Shown here in pieces: positions 1 to 5,609 of a stretch of 7,796 nucleotides of DNA. Origin of the DNA: DASWYB01 sp036405195 (GTDB lineage: Bacteria; Patescibacteriota; UBA1384; 2-12-FULL-50-11; DASWYB01); assembly GCA_036405195.1 (NCBI GenBank), contig DASWYB010000046.1, positions 1 to 7,796 of the forward strand, given 5' to 3'. The stretch's first letter is position 1. The number at the start of each line of letters is the position of its first letter. The notes beneath the pieces are model-generated. The model worked only from the letters and a program-made list of their open reading frames with translations. It was not told the origin of the DNA and did no database searches. The translations under genes and the position numbers were made by a program.

Positions 1-73
1 CGGCTTGAAGCTGCTCAGGGTTAAGTTTGGCTTTGGCCTCTATAAACTGCTGCGTGAGGTGGGCTCGGTTCAT
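1..73 (-). CDS. N-terminus of probable UvrD/PcrA-type DNA helicase (runs off the window)
   Basis: Only the first 24 codons are present, reading MNRAHLTQQF and ending in KLNPEQLQA. The phrase LNPEQ followed by a hydrophobic stretch is the Q-motif region that opens superfamily 1A helicases (UvrD, Rep, PcrA), where it contacts adenine just before the Walker A loop; here the Walker A loop would lie outside the window. If so, the product is an ATP-dependent 3'-5' DNA helicase of repair or replication restart. It has no Shine-Dalgarno site. A -10-like box lies 7-8 bases before the ATG, suggesting a leaderless mRNA. The gene follows the cupin gene on the same strand but is separated from it by a hairpin terminator, so it is its own unit. 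The family call rests on a very short motif and is tentative; the start codon is reasonably supported by the promoter position. Confidence 0.5.
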   Translation of the reverse strand, partial: MNRAHLTQQFIEAKAKLNPEQLQA

Positions 74-80
74 CGCCCGT

Positions 81-110
81 AGTATGGCATAATTTGTAGG
101 TCTCTGCCAG
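81..110 (-). promoter_or_regulatory. Candidate promoter of the left-edge helicase gene
   Basis: Read on the minus strand: an extended -10 (TGC then CATACT at 86-81) and a -35-like CTGGCA (110-105) with an 18-bp spacer. Transcription would begin at about position 74, one base before the ATG at 73. Both hexamers match the sigma-70 consensus at only 4 of 6 bases, so this is a moderate prediction supported mainly by its position between a terminator and a start codon. Confidence 0.4.
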
Positions 111-138
111 TTGCTTGCTTACGGCACCAACAATAGAG

Positions 139-162
139 AAAGCTGCCCCGAGAGGCAGCTTT
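139..162 (-). terminator. Hairpin terminator after the cupin gene
   Basis: A perfect 9-bp stem (139-147 with 154-162, core AAGCTGCC / GGCAGCTT) closes a 6-base loop. It lies 22 bases beyond the cupin stop codon. On the minus strand the stem ends in TTT followed by the pyrimidine-rich CTCTATTGTT, a weak U-tract, so it is an intrinsic terminator of modest quality. Its position between two minus-strand genes supports the role. Confidence 0.65.
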
Positions 163-183
163 ACATACTTCCACCAAAGGAAG

Positions 184-705
184 CTAGATATGCGTAAGAT
201 CGACGTGAATGTCGTCAGTTGGATCGTAGTCACACGAAGCATGGACCACGAGCGTGGCCGATCCGGCATGCTCCTTAAAGGCGTGCGCCACGCCGGGCGG
301 CACCTCGATAACGCAATCCGGCCGGCTGAGGTAGAGGATGTTCACCCTCCCCTGCGCCCCGGAACGATAGTCGCACAACACCACCTCGACACACCCGTGA
401 ACAACTTGAATCCGTTCCAGACGACGTGAGTGGTAGTGGTTGCCAGCAAAGTTGCGCTTGCCTGATTCCGTAGAAGCTTTGATGACAACGACGTACACCA
501 ACGGCGTCTGCCCATCCATACCAACGTCCCGGCTATTGCATACCACGGACAAGGTACGGCGGCTATCGCTCACCACAATCTCCGGACTTAAAAACCGGAC
601 CCCATCAATCAGGCGTGGAGTCGTCTCCGACGATACTCGGAAACTTCCCGCTTCTATCTCGCCCGACTGAACGGGAACTTCCCCCTCAAACTCTTGGTAC
701 GGCAC
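184..705 (-). CDS. RmlC-like cupin (dTDP-4-dehydrorhamnose 3,5-epimerase-related protein)
   Basis: A 173-residue protein with a single cupin barrel. It shows GNHYH at 88-92, RIQVVHG at 98-104, DYR at 112-114, VPPGVAHAF at 135-143 and a trailing DYDPTDD at 159-165. These follow the order seen in RmlC, the sugar-nucleotide 3,5-epimerase of dTDP-L-rhamnose synthesis, and in related WxcM/FdtA ketoisomerases. The histidine expected as catalytic base is present in the HYH segment. The tyrosine that RmlC normally carries just before the final DP motif appears to be replaced (ATLVVHASC at 150-158), so epimerase activity is uncertain and an isomerase or binding role is possible. No other rml or glycosyltransferase gene is in view. 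The start is GTG at 705, chosen because AGGAG (718-714 on the minus strand) lies 8 bases upstream. Length is typical of the family. Confident in the fold, not in the substrate. Confidence 0.8.
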   Translation of the reverse strand: MPYQEFEGEVPVQSGEIEAGSFRVSSETTPRLIDGVRFLSPEIVVSDSRRTLSVVCNSRDVGMDGQTPLVYVVVIKASTESGKRNFAGNHYHSRRLERIQVVHGCVEVVLCDYRSGAQGRVNILYLSRPDCVIEVPPGVAHAFKEHAGSATLVVHASCDYDPTDDIHVDLTHI

Positions 706-790
706 AGAAAACTCTCCTACACCCGAAACAGAGGTGCGATGTTATTTAATCTTACTTCTTCCTGCAACACAACTTTGCGGGTTACACTCC

Positions 791-819
791 TTGCAATCCC
801 ACATACAAAGGTATAGAAT
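791..819 (+). promoter_or_regulatory. Sigma-70-type promoter of a short non-coding unit
   Basis: TTGCAA (791-796), a 17-bp spacer, then TAGAAT (814-819). The -10 box matches consensus at 5 of 6 bases and the spacing is ideal; an overlapping TATAGA (812-817) is an alternative. The start of transcription would be near 826. The next plus-strand element downstream is the terminator at 891-915, not a gene. Confidence 0.5.
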
Positions 820-876
820 AAATCCACTTAACCGTGGTGGTGCACTGGGTGTGGGAGCCTAGTAAATCGCGCGGAA

Positions 877-890
877 GAGTATGCATACTC
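877..890. repeat. 14-bp perfect palindrome GAGTATGCATACTC
   Basis: Each half (GAGTATG / CATACTC) is an exact inverted copy with no spacer. It directly abuts the terminator stem at 891. In RNA it can form a 5-bp hairpin with a TGCA loop; in DNA it could be a dimer-binding site. The strand context favours the RNA explanation, but the sequence alone does not decide. Confidence 0.6.
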
Positions 891-915
891 GCCGCCCTTC
901 GGGGCGGCACTTTTT
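891..915 (+). terminator. Strong intrinsic terminator with UUCG tetraloop
   Basis: GCCGCCC (891-897), TTCG loop (898-901), GGGCGGC (902-908), then AC and TTTTT (911-915). The stem is all G-C and the loop is the very stable UUCG type. The U-run is on the plus strand only, so it stops plus-strand transcription arriving from the left, where no plus-strand protein gene is seen. Confidence 0.85.
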
Positions 916-947
916 ATAGTAAAAATAGACTGGCCTAGTGCAATCTG

Positions 948-976
948 TTGACAGCCTCAAAAGGGAGGAGAATAAT
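948..976 (+). promoter_or_regulatory. Near-consensus promoter of the SulP gene
   Basis: A perfect -35 box TTGACA (948-953), a 17-bp spacer and AATAAT (971-976, 5 of 6 bases). Transcription would start near 983, giving a leader of about 30 bases before the SulP ATG at 1013. It lies after the terminator at 891-915, so SulP is independent of whatever is upstream. Confidence 0.75.
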
Positions 977-1012
977 AAGAAAATCGTTTTCAAATTATTT
1001 ATGAGGTAGTGT

Positions 1013-2644
1013 ATGAAATCAATCTCCCAGCGCGTGGCCGAAAACTGGAAATCTGGCCTAACTGTTTCGTTAGTCTCTATTCCACTCTCCGTTTCTCTCG
1101 CCGTAGCGTCCCAAACAAGTCCCGTTGTGGGTATTATTACCGCTATATGGGCTGGATTTATTGCTTCACTCTTCGGCGGGAGCAACTTTAATATTATTGG
1201 GCCAACCGGAGCGCTCTCTGGGCTACTGGCCGCATATGCCATCGCCCATGGCATGGAGAGCTTGGCCATGCTCGCCATAGCTACAGGCGTAGTGACACTT
1301 CTCGCGTACGCCTTCCGCCTCGAACGATTCTTGGTTTTTATTCCCGCCAGCACTATTCATGGTTTTACACTAGGAGTCGCACTCATCATTGGGTTAACGC
1401 AACTCAACTACGCCATTGGCCTGAGCGGACTCCCCGTGCATCAGCGCTTAGTCGAAAATATTCTTGAGTCACTCAACCACCTCTCACAGGCTTCATGGAC
1501 AACCTTTACTGTCTTTATTCTCTTTACAATCGGAATGTTTGCCTGTGCCAAGCTGACTCCAAAGATACCTGGCGCAATCCTCTTAGCACCACTTGGCATC
1601 CTGCTCGGTTATTTAGGAAGCAACGATATTATTCACCTGCCATTACAAACGCTCGGGATGAAGTTTTCCAACTTGAATGGCCAACTCTTCCAAGCTCCCC
1701 ACTTTTTCTTTAATTATTCGCTCGTCGTAACAAGCCTCACTGTTGCATTGGTAGCCATCTTAGAAACGATGTTATCAGCCAAAATTGCCGACGGGATGAC
1801 CCGCACAAAGCACAACAAACGCAAAGAAATGCTTGGTTTGGGATTAGCAAATATTGCCTCGGGGCTCATGGGAGGAATACCAGCCACGGCCGCCTTGGCG
1901 AGAACCTCGCTCAACATTAAAACTGGCGCCAACGACAAGCTGTCCGCCACCGTGAATAGCATTGCTGTGGCCGTTATCTCGCTAGTTCTTCTTTCTTACT
2001 TTAAGTACATTCCCATGGCTGTGATCGCTGCCATTCTTGTCTTTGTGGCGGTGAGAATGGTCGAGGTACATCACTTTGCGCGCTTCTATCGCTACGATAA
2101 AAAAAGTTTTGTGGTTGCGCTCATCGTGGCATTTGTGACCTTCTACCAAGATCCAATTATTGGAATCTTGCTTGGTACCACCATTTCCCTGCTCATTTTT
2201 GTTGAAAAACTTTCACGCGGACAGTTCGACCTCACCGCCAACAAACAAGAAGAGGGAATCATTGAGCATGTATCCGGAGAAAAAATTACCCGGGCATTCA
2301 CAAAGTCACCCGACACATTACTTTACTCTATAAAAGGCCAGCTCGCATATATCAATAGTCAGGCTCACATTACTCGATTCGAACGAGATCTCAGTGACTA
2401 TAAGAACGTGATCCTACGCCTGAAAGAGCTCCATTTTATTGACCTCGATGGCGTCGACGCTCTTGATGAGATTATCGATATTATCCACTCTCAAGGCAAA
2501 ACCGTCCTTCTCACAGGCGTGAACCCGTATATTGCCACCTCCCTCCACAATGAATGTCATAACTATAAAAAATTAGAGCAGGACGGACTTGTCTTTGGGA
2601 AGATCAGCGACGCTTTCCGGCACTTAGGCTACGGTGTGAAATAA
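1013..2644 (+). CDS. SulP (SLC26-like) family inorganic anion transporter with STAS domain
   Basis: A 543-residue membrane protein. Residues 1 to about 400 are hydrophobic helices arranged as in SulP/SLC26 carriers. The family hallmark in the first helices is clear: GLTVSLVSIPLSVSLAVAS (15-33), then FGGSNFNIIGPTGALSG (54-70), the substrate-site region. From about residue 430 to the end is a soluble cytoplasmic STAS domain with DLDGVDAL at 477-484, the loop matching the anti-sigma-factor-antagonist family. The family carries sulfate, bicarbonate, chloride or other anions in exchange or with a cation; nothing here fixes the substrate, and no sulfate-assimilation or carbonic anhydrase gene is nearby. 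The start is ATG at 1013, supported by GAGGT at 1003-1007 five bases upstream and by the family's short N-terminus. Length is normal and no frameshift is seen. Confidence 0.93.
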   Translation: MKSISQRVAENWKSGLTVSLVSIPLSVSLAVASQTSPVVGIITAIWAGFIASLFGGSNFNIIGPTGALSGLLAAYAIAHGMESLAMLAIATGVVTLLAYAFRLERFLVFIPASTIHGFTLGVALIIGLTQLNYAIGLSGLPVHQRLVENILESLNHLSQASWTTFTVFILFTIGMFACAKLTPKIPGAILLAPLGILLGYLGSNDIIHLPLQTLGMKFSNLNGQLFQAPHFFFNYSLVVTSLTVALVAILETMLSAKIADGMTRTKHNKRKEMLGLGLANIASGLMGGIPATAALARTSLNIKTGANDKLSATVNSIAVAVISLVLLSYFKYIPMAVIAAILVFVAVRMVEVHHFARFYRYDKKSFVVALIVAFVTFYQDPIIGILLGTTISLLIFVEKLSRGQFDLTANKQEEGIIEHVSGEKITRAFTKSPDTLLYSIKGQLAYINSQAHITRFERDLSDYKNVILRLKELHFIDLDGVDALDEIIDIIHSQGKTVLLTGVNPYIATSLHNECHNYKKLEQDGLVFGKISDAFRHLGYGVK

Positions 2645-2672
2645 GGATGACACCCTACTCATCTCCTACCTG

Positions 2673-2681
2673 TGATACGAT
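2673..2681 (+). promoter_or_regulatory. Extended -10 promoter for the 96-residue membrane protein
   Basis: TGA followed by TACGAT (2676-2681) fits an extended -10 element (TGn plus a -10 box at 4 of 6). No good -35 is seen at 2653-2658, which is usual for extended -10 promoters. The predicted first transcribed base is 2688, the A of the ATG, and there is no Shine-Dalgarno site, so the mRNA may be leaderless. Confidence 0.4.
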
Positions 2682-2687
2682 TACCCT

Positions 2688-2978
2688 ATGACAATAGTTG
2701 CAACACTCCTCTCTTTTTTGGGGCTCTACGGACTCGCCGCCGCCTTTGATCCTAGCTGCTCCCTCGACGGGTGTGGAGGAATGGCCATTTACGCCCTGTC
2801 TATTGGTTGCATCCTACTTCTTACTTCGATTATTCTATTCGTTCACGAGCGTAAAAAAATTGCAGAGACAGGTTACTTTGACTGGAAAGAACAATCCGTT
2901 CAGTTTATAAAAGGACTCATTGTTATGGGGGTGATAAGCACAATCGCCTGGCAAGTCACCATGTACTTCTTTCGCTAA
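2688..2978 (+). CDS. Small three-helix membrane protein of unknown function
   Basis: A 96-residue protein I do not recognise. Three hydrophobic segments are visible at about 3-20, 32-53 and 71-94. A short loop after helix 1 carries two cysteines (C24 and C29 in PSCSLDGCGG), which could form a disulfide or bind a metal if it faces outward. A charged loop HERKK (54-58) follows helix 2 and is probably cytoplasmic by the positive-inside rule. It starts 43 bases after the SulP stop with no terminator between, so it may be partly co-transcribed with SulP, but it also has its own extended -10 box. The next gene begins 9 bases after its stop. The ATG is the only reasonable start before helix 1. Real-gene status is supported by position, length and a coherent membrane topology. 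Confidence 0.75.
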   Translation: MTIVATLLSFLGLYGLAAAFDPSCSLDGCGGMAIYALSIGCILLLTSIILFVHERKKIAETGYFDWKEQSVQFIKGLIVMGVISTIAWQVTMYFFR

Positions 2979-2987
2979 GAACCATCT

Positions 2988-3434
2988 ATGGCCCGTTCAC
3001 ACACCACCATTGATTCATATCTAGAAAGTTTACCCGAGGAGCGTCGCGAAGCGCTCAGAAAGGTACGCGAAGTTATCTTAAAGTATCTTCCCGAGGGATA
3101 CGAAGAGACCATGGACTTTGGCATGCCGTGTTATGTTATCCCTCTTGAACGTTTTCCCAAAACCTACAACGGACATCCTCTTATGTATGCGGCCTTTGCT
3201 TCGCAAAAAAATTATATGGCCCTTTATCTTATGAGTGTCTATGGCAGTCCTAACATCGAAGCCTGGTTTCGAGAAGCTTTTGCTAAAGCCGGCAAGAAGC
3301 TAGATATGGGAAAAAGCTGTGTCCGATTTAAAAAGCTCGAAGATTTACCTTTAGATATCATTGGACAAACCATCGCCCGTGTTTCAGTGGAGAATTACAT
3401 TGCCCACTACGAAGCCAGCCGTAACCGCGGCTAA
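2988..3434 (+). CDS. DUF1801 (YdhG-like) domain protein
   Basis: A 148-residue soluble protein matching the DUF1801 family. Visible landmarks are TIDSYLESLPEERREAL at 7-23, the GYEETMDFGMPCY segment at 37-49, an ALYLMSVYG strand at 78-86 and the family-typical LDMGKSCVRFKKLEDLPL at 104-121 near the C-terminus. The family adopts a small alpha/beta fold related to frataxin-like and YdhG proteins; its molecular role is not established, so none is assigned. The gene starts 9 bases after the previous stop without a Shine-Dalgarno site, which suggests translation coupled to the upstream gene. The family N-terminus begins only a few residues after this ATG, so the start is credible. The metK promoter follows directly after its stop codon. 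Confidence 0.85.
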   Translation: MARSHTTIDSYLESLPEERREALRKVREVILKYLPEGYEETMDFGMPCYVIPLERFPKTYNGHPLMYAAFASQKNYMALYLMSVYGSPNIEAWFREAFAKAGKKLDMGKSCVRFKKLEDLPLDIIGQTIARVSVENYIAHYEASRNRG

Positions 3435-3440
3435 TATCAT

Positions 3441-3469
3441 TTGACATGTCTCAAAGATTTGGTTACGGT
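3441..3469 (+). promoter_or_regulatory. Promoter of the metK riboswitch transcript
   Basis: A perfect -35 box TTGACA (3441-3446), a 17-bp spacer and a weaker -10 box TACGGT (3464-3469, 3 of 6 bases). The start of transcription would be near 3476, six bases before the first paired base of the SAM-I aptamer, exactly where one would want it. The perfect -35 and the position make up for the poor -10. Confidence 0.6.
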
Positions 3470-3481
3470 AAGAACAATAAA

Positions 3482-3580
3482 ATCTCATTATCAAGAGTGC
3501 AGCGAGGGACCTAGCCCAACGACCTGCCGACAACCTACTCTTTACGAGCAAGGTGCCACATCTAGCCCGAAAGGGGAGAT
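3482..3580 (+). promoter_or_regulatory. SAM-I (S-box) riboswitch aptamer
   Basis: This RNA element binds S-adenosylmethionine and here precedes the gene that makes it. P1 is ATCTC (3482-3486) with GAGAT (3576-3580). P2 contains GCAG (3499-3502) with CTGC (3523-3526) and an upper GGG (3506-3508) with CCC (3515-3517). P3 is CTC/GAG (3538-3540, 3546-3548). P4 is CCC-GAAA-GGG (3566-3575). Conserved S-box strings are present: TTATCAAGAG, GAGGGA and AAGGTGCCA. The pseudoknot between the P2 loop and J3/4, usually CTGG with CCAG, is here CTAG (3511-3514) with CTAG (3562-3565), a compensatory change that keeps the pairing and strengthens the call. Confidence 0.93.
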
Positions 3581-3598
3581 AACCGCAACCTCTTCCTT
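3571..3598 (+). promoter_or_regulatory. Antiterminator hairpin of the SAM-I riboswitch
   Basis: AAGGGGAGA (3571-3579) can pair with TCTTCCTT (3591-3598) with one bulged G and one G-U pair. It uses the 3' strand of P1 and P4 together with the 5' arm of the terminator, so it excludes both. With no SAM this would form and let RNA polymerase through to metK; with SAM, P1 forms and the terminator is released to fold. Predicted by hand pairing. Confidence 0.65.
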
Positions 3599-3616
3599 CT
3601 CGGAGGAGTTTTTTTT
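3590..3616 (+). terminator. Riboswitch-controlled intrinsic terminator upstream of metK
   Basis: CTCTTCC (3590-3596) pairs with GGAGGAG (3602-3608), with one G-U pair, around a TTCTC loop, and is followed at once by eight Ts (3609-3616). It is the expression platform of the SAM-I element: high SAM gives early termination. Its 3' arm looks like a Shine-Dalgarno site for the ATG at 3619, but this is better read as terminator sequence. Confidence 0.85.
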
Positions 3617-3634
3617 AAATGTCTCAGTTATCAA

Positions 3635-3641
3635 AAGGAGG
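3635..3641 (+). promoter_or_regulatory. metK: Ribosome binding site that fixes the metK start
   Basis: A perfect AAGGAGG lies 7 bases before GTG at 3649, outside the terminator hairpin. This spacing and the MetK family N-terminus choose the GTG over the in-frame ATG at 3619. Confidence 0.85.
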
Positions 3642-3648
3642 AGTTACC

Positions 3649-4842
3649 GTGGCATACGAATACCTGTTAACATCGGAGTCTGTTTCTGAGGGGCATCCCG
3701 ACAAGATGGCAGACCAAATTTCCGACGCAATTCTTGACGCATTCCTAGCGCAAGACCCTCAAGCTAAAGTTGCCTGCGAAACACTACTCACCAATAATAC
3801 GGTGATTGTGGCGGGAGAAATTAATAGCAGCGCAACGGTTGATGTCGATACGATTGTGCGCGACACAATTCGAAAGATTGGGTACGTGGGAACCGAACTT
3901 GGTTGCGATGCAGAAACGTGTGAGATCACGAACCTACTCCACCAACAATCCCCCGACATTCATCAAGGGGTAGAACAAGAAGGCGAAATTGGAGCCGGCG
4001 ACCAAGGCCTCATGTTTGGATATGCAACCAACGAAACCGAAGACTTAATGCCGCTTCCTCTCTGGCTTTCACACCGCATGGTTGAGAAACAAGCTGAGTT
4101 ACGCAAGAATGGAACATTGCCCTGGCTCCGTCCAGACGCTAAGTCCCAAGTCACACTCAGGTATCGAGACGGGAAGCCAGTCGCCGTGGAACGCGTTGTA
4201 CTCTCAACCCAACATGACCCAACCATTGATAACGAAACCCTCCGACAGGCCGTTATTGAACACATTATTCATGCCGTAATTCCCGCTGAACTCCGAGCAG
4301 AAAATATTGAATACTTTATTAACCCTACCGGACGGTTTGTCATTGGAGGGCCAGTCGGGGACACAGGGCTTACTGGCCGAAAGATTATTGTTGATACGTA
4401 CGGTGGGGCAGCGCCTCATGGCGGCGGAGCGTTTTCCGGCAAAGACCCAACAAAAGTTGACCGGTCAGCTGCATACGCCGCCCGCTACATCGCAAAAAAT
4501 ATTGTGGCGGCAGGCATTGCCGACCGTTGTACCGTCCAGCTCGCTTACGCCATCGGCCACATCGAACCTATGGCCTTCTCGCTTGATTTCCACGGCACGG
4601 GTAACGTCGACGAACGAGAAGCCGAGGCGTTTGCCAAAACTGTTTTTGCCATCACACCGAAAGGGATCATCGAATCTCTCGACTTGCGCAAACCTCGTTA
4701 CGCTGCCACAGCGGCGTATGGGCACTTTGGGCGACAGGGTGATTCGTTTAGCTGGGAAAAGACCGACAAAACCGAGGCACTTAAAAAGTTACGGCCGATC
4801 GCACTTGATATTGCTCCCAAAAAGCAGTCAGCCGCAAAATAA
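3649..4842 (+). CDS. metK: S-adenosylmethionine synthetase (methionine adenosyltransferase)
   Basis: This cytosolic enzyme joins methionine and ATP to give S-adenosylmethionine, phosphate and pyrophosphate; the family acts as a dimer or tetramer with Mg2+ and K+. From the GTG start it is 397 residues, close to the usual 380-400. The N-terminus TSESVSEGHPDK (8-19) holds the ATP-contacting histidine (H16). GAGDQGLMFGYA (115-126) is the first family signature, and the glycine-rich GGGAFSGKDPTKVDRSAAY (258-276) is the phosphate-binding second signature. All expected catalytic segments are present. An ATG at 3619 would add 10 residues, but it sits against the terminator U-run and the extra residues match nothing in the family. 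The gene is transcribed alone from the promoter at 3441, controlled by the SAM-I riboswitch, and ends in the shared terminator with pgl. The function is certain. Confidence 0.97.
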   Translation: MAYEYLLTSESVSEGHPDKMADQISDAILDAFLAQDPQAKVACETLLTNNTVIVAGEINSSATVDVDTIVRDTIRKIGYVGTELGCDAETCEITNLLHQQSPDIHQGVEQEGEIGAGDQGLMFGYATNETEDLMPLPLWLSHRMVEKQAELRKNGTLPWLRPDAKSQVTLRYRDGKPVAVERVVLSTQHDPTIDNETLRQAVIEHIIHAVIPAELRAENIEYFINPTGRFVIGGPVGDTGLTGRKIIVDTYGGAAPHGGGAFSGKDPTKVDRSAAYAARYIAKNIVAAGIADRCTVQLAYAIGHIEPMAFSLDFHGTGNVDEREAEAFAKTVFAITPKGIIESLDLRKPRYAATAAYGHFGRQGDSFSWEKTDKTEALKKLRPIALDIAPKKQSAAK

Positions 4843-4879
4843 ACAAAGAGGCCGCCTGGTAGCGGCCTCTTTGTTTATT
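4838..4879. terminator. Bidirectional terminator shared by metK and pgl
   Basis: An 18-bp perfect stem (4838-4855 with 4862-4879) around a 6-base loop CTGGTA. The GC-rich inner part (GAGGCCGC) is flanked by A-rich and T-rich arms, so a U-rich tail exists in either direction. The metK stop TAA (4840-4842) lies in the left arm and the pgl stop (4877-4875, minus strand) in the right arm, base-paired to each other. It ends both convergent genes. Confidence 0.9.
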
Positions 4880-5609
4880 CGCGAAATCGCTCTTCTGTCA
4901 CTATCTTCACATCACGTAGTTGATGCACAATTCTCCCCGGGACGTCGGCAAAAGAACCGTTGGCATCCAGTACCTGGAGAAGTGACTGCCGTTTTTCCTC
5001 TCCTACATGGTAGACGATCGTATGGTCAACATGTTTAGTTAAAAAAGCCGGGGCAAGCGTAAGACGTAGGCGATGAGGATTTTTTGTTCCCACATCATAC
5101 CCCACTGTCCAGCGTTCAGAATCGGTGAAAAGCCGGGCAAATTCTAATGGGTCTTCGGGGTACGGCATGATGCCAATGGTGTGGCCATCGCGACCAATCC
5201 CCAGCGTCATTACAATCTTTCCAGCGGGGTGAGCGTTGACCCATTCGCGAAGTGCATTTTCAAAATCCTCGGACCACTCGTCGATAGACTGTCCGTCCCT
5301 GGGAACAGTTGAAAGAAATCGTACCTGAGCTTTTTCTGCCGCCTGGCCGAAAGCCGTCTCCCTAAGTTGGAGGAAGTTATTTACTTTCGGATCGGTACTC
5401 ATCCGGTCATCCGTGACCCCAAGCGTTAGCCACGAGCCAAGCGCAATGTCTGGCACATTGTCGAGCAAGTCCATCGACGACCCGCCAGAACACAAAAGCA
5501 ACATGGGGGTTCCTTGATAGTGGCGAAGGTACTCAAAAAGTTCCTCTTGCGCTAATCGCTTGGCCGCTGCCGCCGATTCGGCATAAACTACCTGCACAGA
5601 CTGTTTCAT
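4875..5609 (-). CDS. pgl: 6-phosphogluconolactonase
   Basis: A 244-residue member of the 6-phosphogluconolactonase/glucosamine-6-phosphate isomerase fold. It hydrolyses 6-phosphogluconolactone to 6-phosphogluconate, the second step of the oxidative pentose phosphate pathway. Seen are SGGSS (41-45, phosphate-binding loop), TDDR (66-69) followed by VNNF (76-79), in place of the usual DER...SN motif, and the catalytic signature GIGRDGHT (137-144) with its histidine (H143). The divergent neighbour gnd encodes the next step, which favours lactonase over glucosamine-6-phosphate deaminase. An upstream ATG at 5696 would add 29 residues that include a hydrophobic stretch and would reach into gnd; the ATG at 5609 is preferred because AAGGAAG lies just upstream and the family fold begins there. 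Its stop codon is inside the terminator shared with metK. Confidence 0.88.
   Translation of the reverse strand: MKQSVQVVYAESAAAAKRLAQEELFEYLRHYQGTPMLLLCSGGSSMDLLDNVPDIALGSWLTLGVTDDRMSTDPKVNNFLQLRETAFGQAAEKAQVRFLSTVPRDGQSIDEWSEDFENALREWVNAHPAGKIVMTLGIGRDGHTIGIMPYPEDPLEFARLFTDSERWTVGYDVGTKNPHRLRLTLAPAFLTKHVDHTIVYHVGEEKRQSLLQVLDANGSFADVPGRIVHQLRDVKIVTEERFRE

Larger units (their letters stand above)
826..915 (+). ncRNA. Candidate small RNA, about 90 nt, of unknown function
   Basis: This lies in the 307-bp gap between the divergent cupin and SulP genes and is bounded by a good promoter and a strong intrinsic terminator. No ORF with a ribosome binding site lies in it. Its 3' half would fold into two adjacent hairpins: GAGTA-TGCA-TACTC (877-890) and a GC-only stem with a TTCG tetraloop (891-908), then a U-run. 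The 5' half is G-rich with GTGGTGGTG repeats and no obvious known motif; it is not a tRNA. SulP has its own promoter further down, so this is more likely a free small RNA than a SulP leader, although a leader or attenuator role with read-through is possible. I do not recognise the family. Confidence 0.4.

Noticed and set aside
826..915. Possible tRNA or tRNA-like element
   Set aside because: No T-loop motif, no acceptor stem and no CCA-compatible end on either strand.
834..938. ORF beginning GTG GTG GTG with two tryptophan codons, a possible Trp-sensing leader peptide
   Set aside because: It has no ribosome binding site, does not stop before the terminator and reads straight through it, and no tryptophan biosynthesis gene follows.
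859..1353. 164-codon minus-strand frame opposite the start of SulP
   Set aside because: It overlaps the SulP gene, its promoter and the terminator, and its product resembles no family; an antisense shadow.
4307..5038. 243-codon plus-strand frame crossing metK, the terminator and the 3' end of pgl
   Set aside because: It runs through the strong bidirectional terminator and overlaps two well-identified genes; its composition is that of a shifted-frame shadow.
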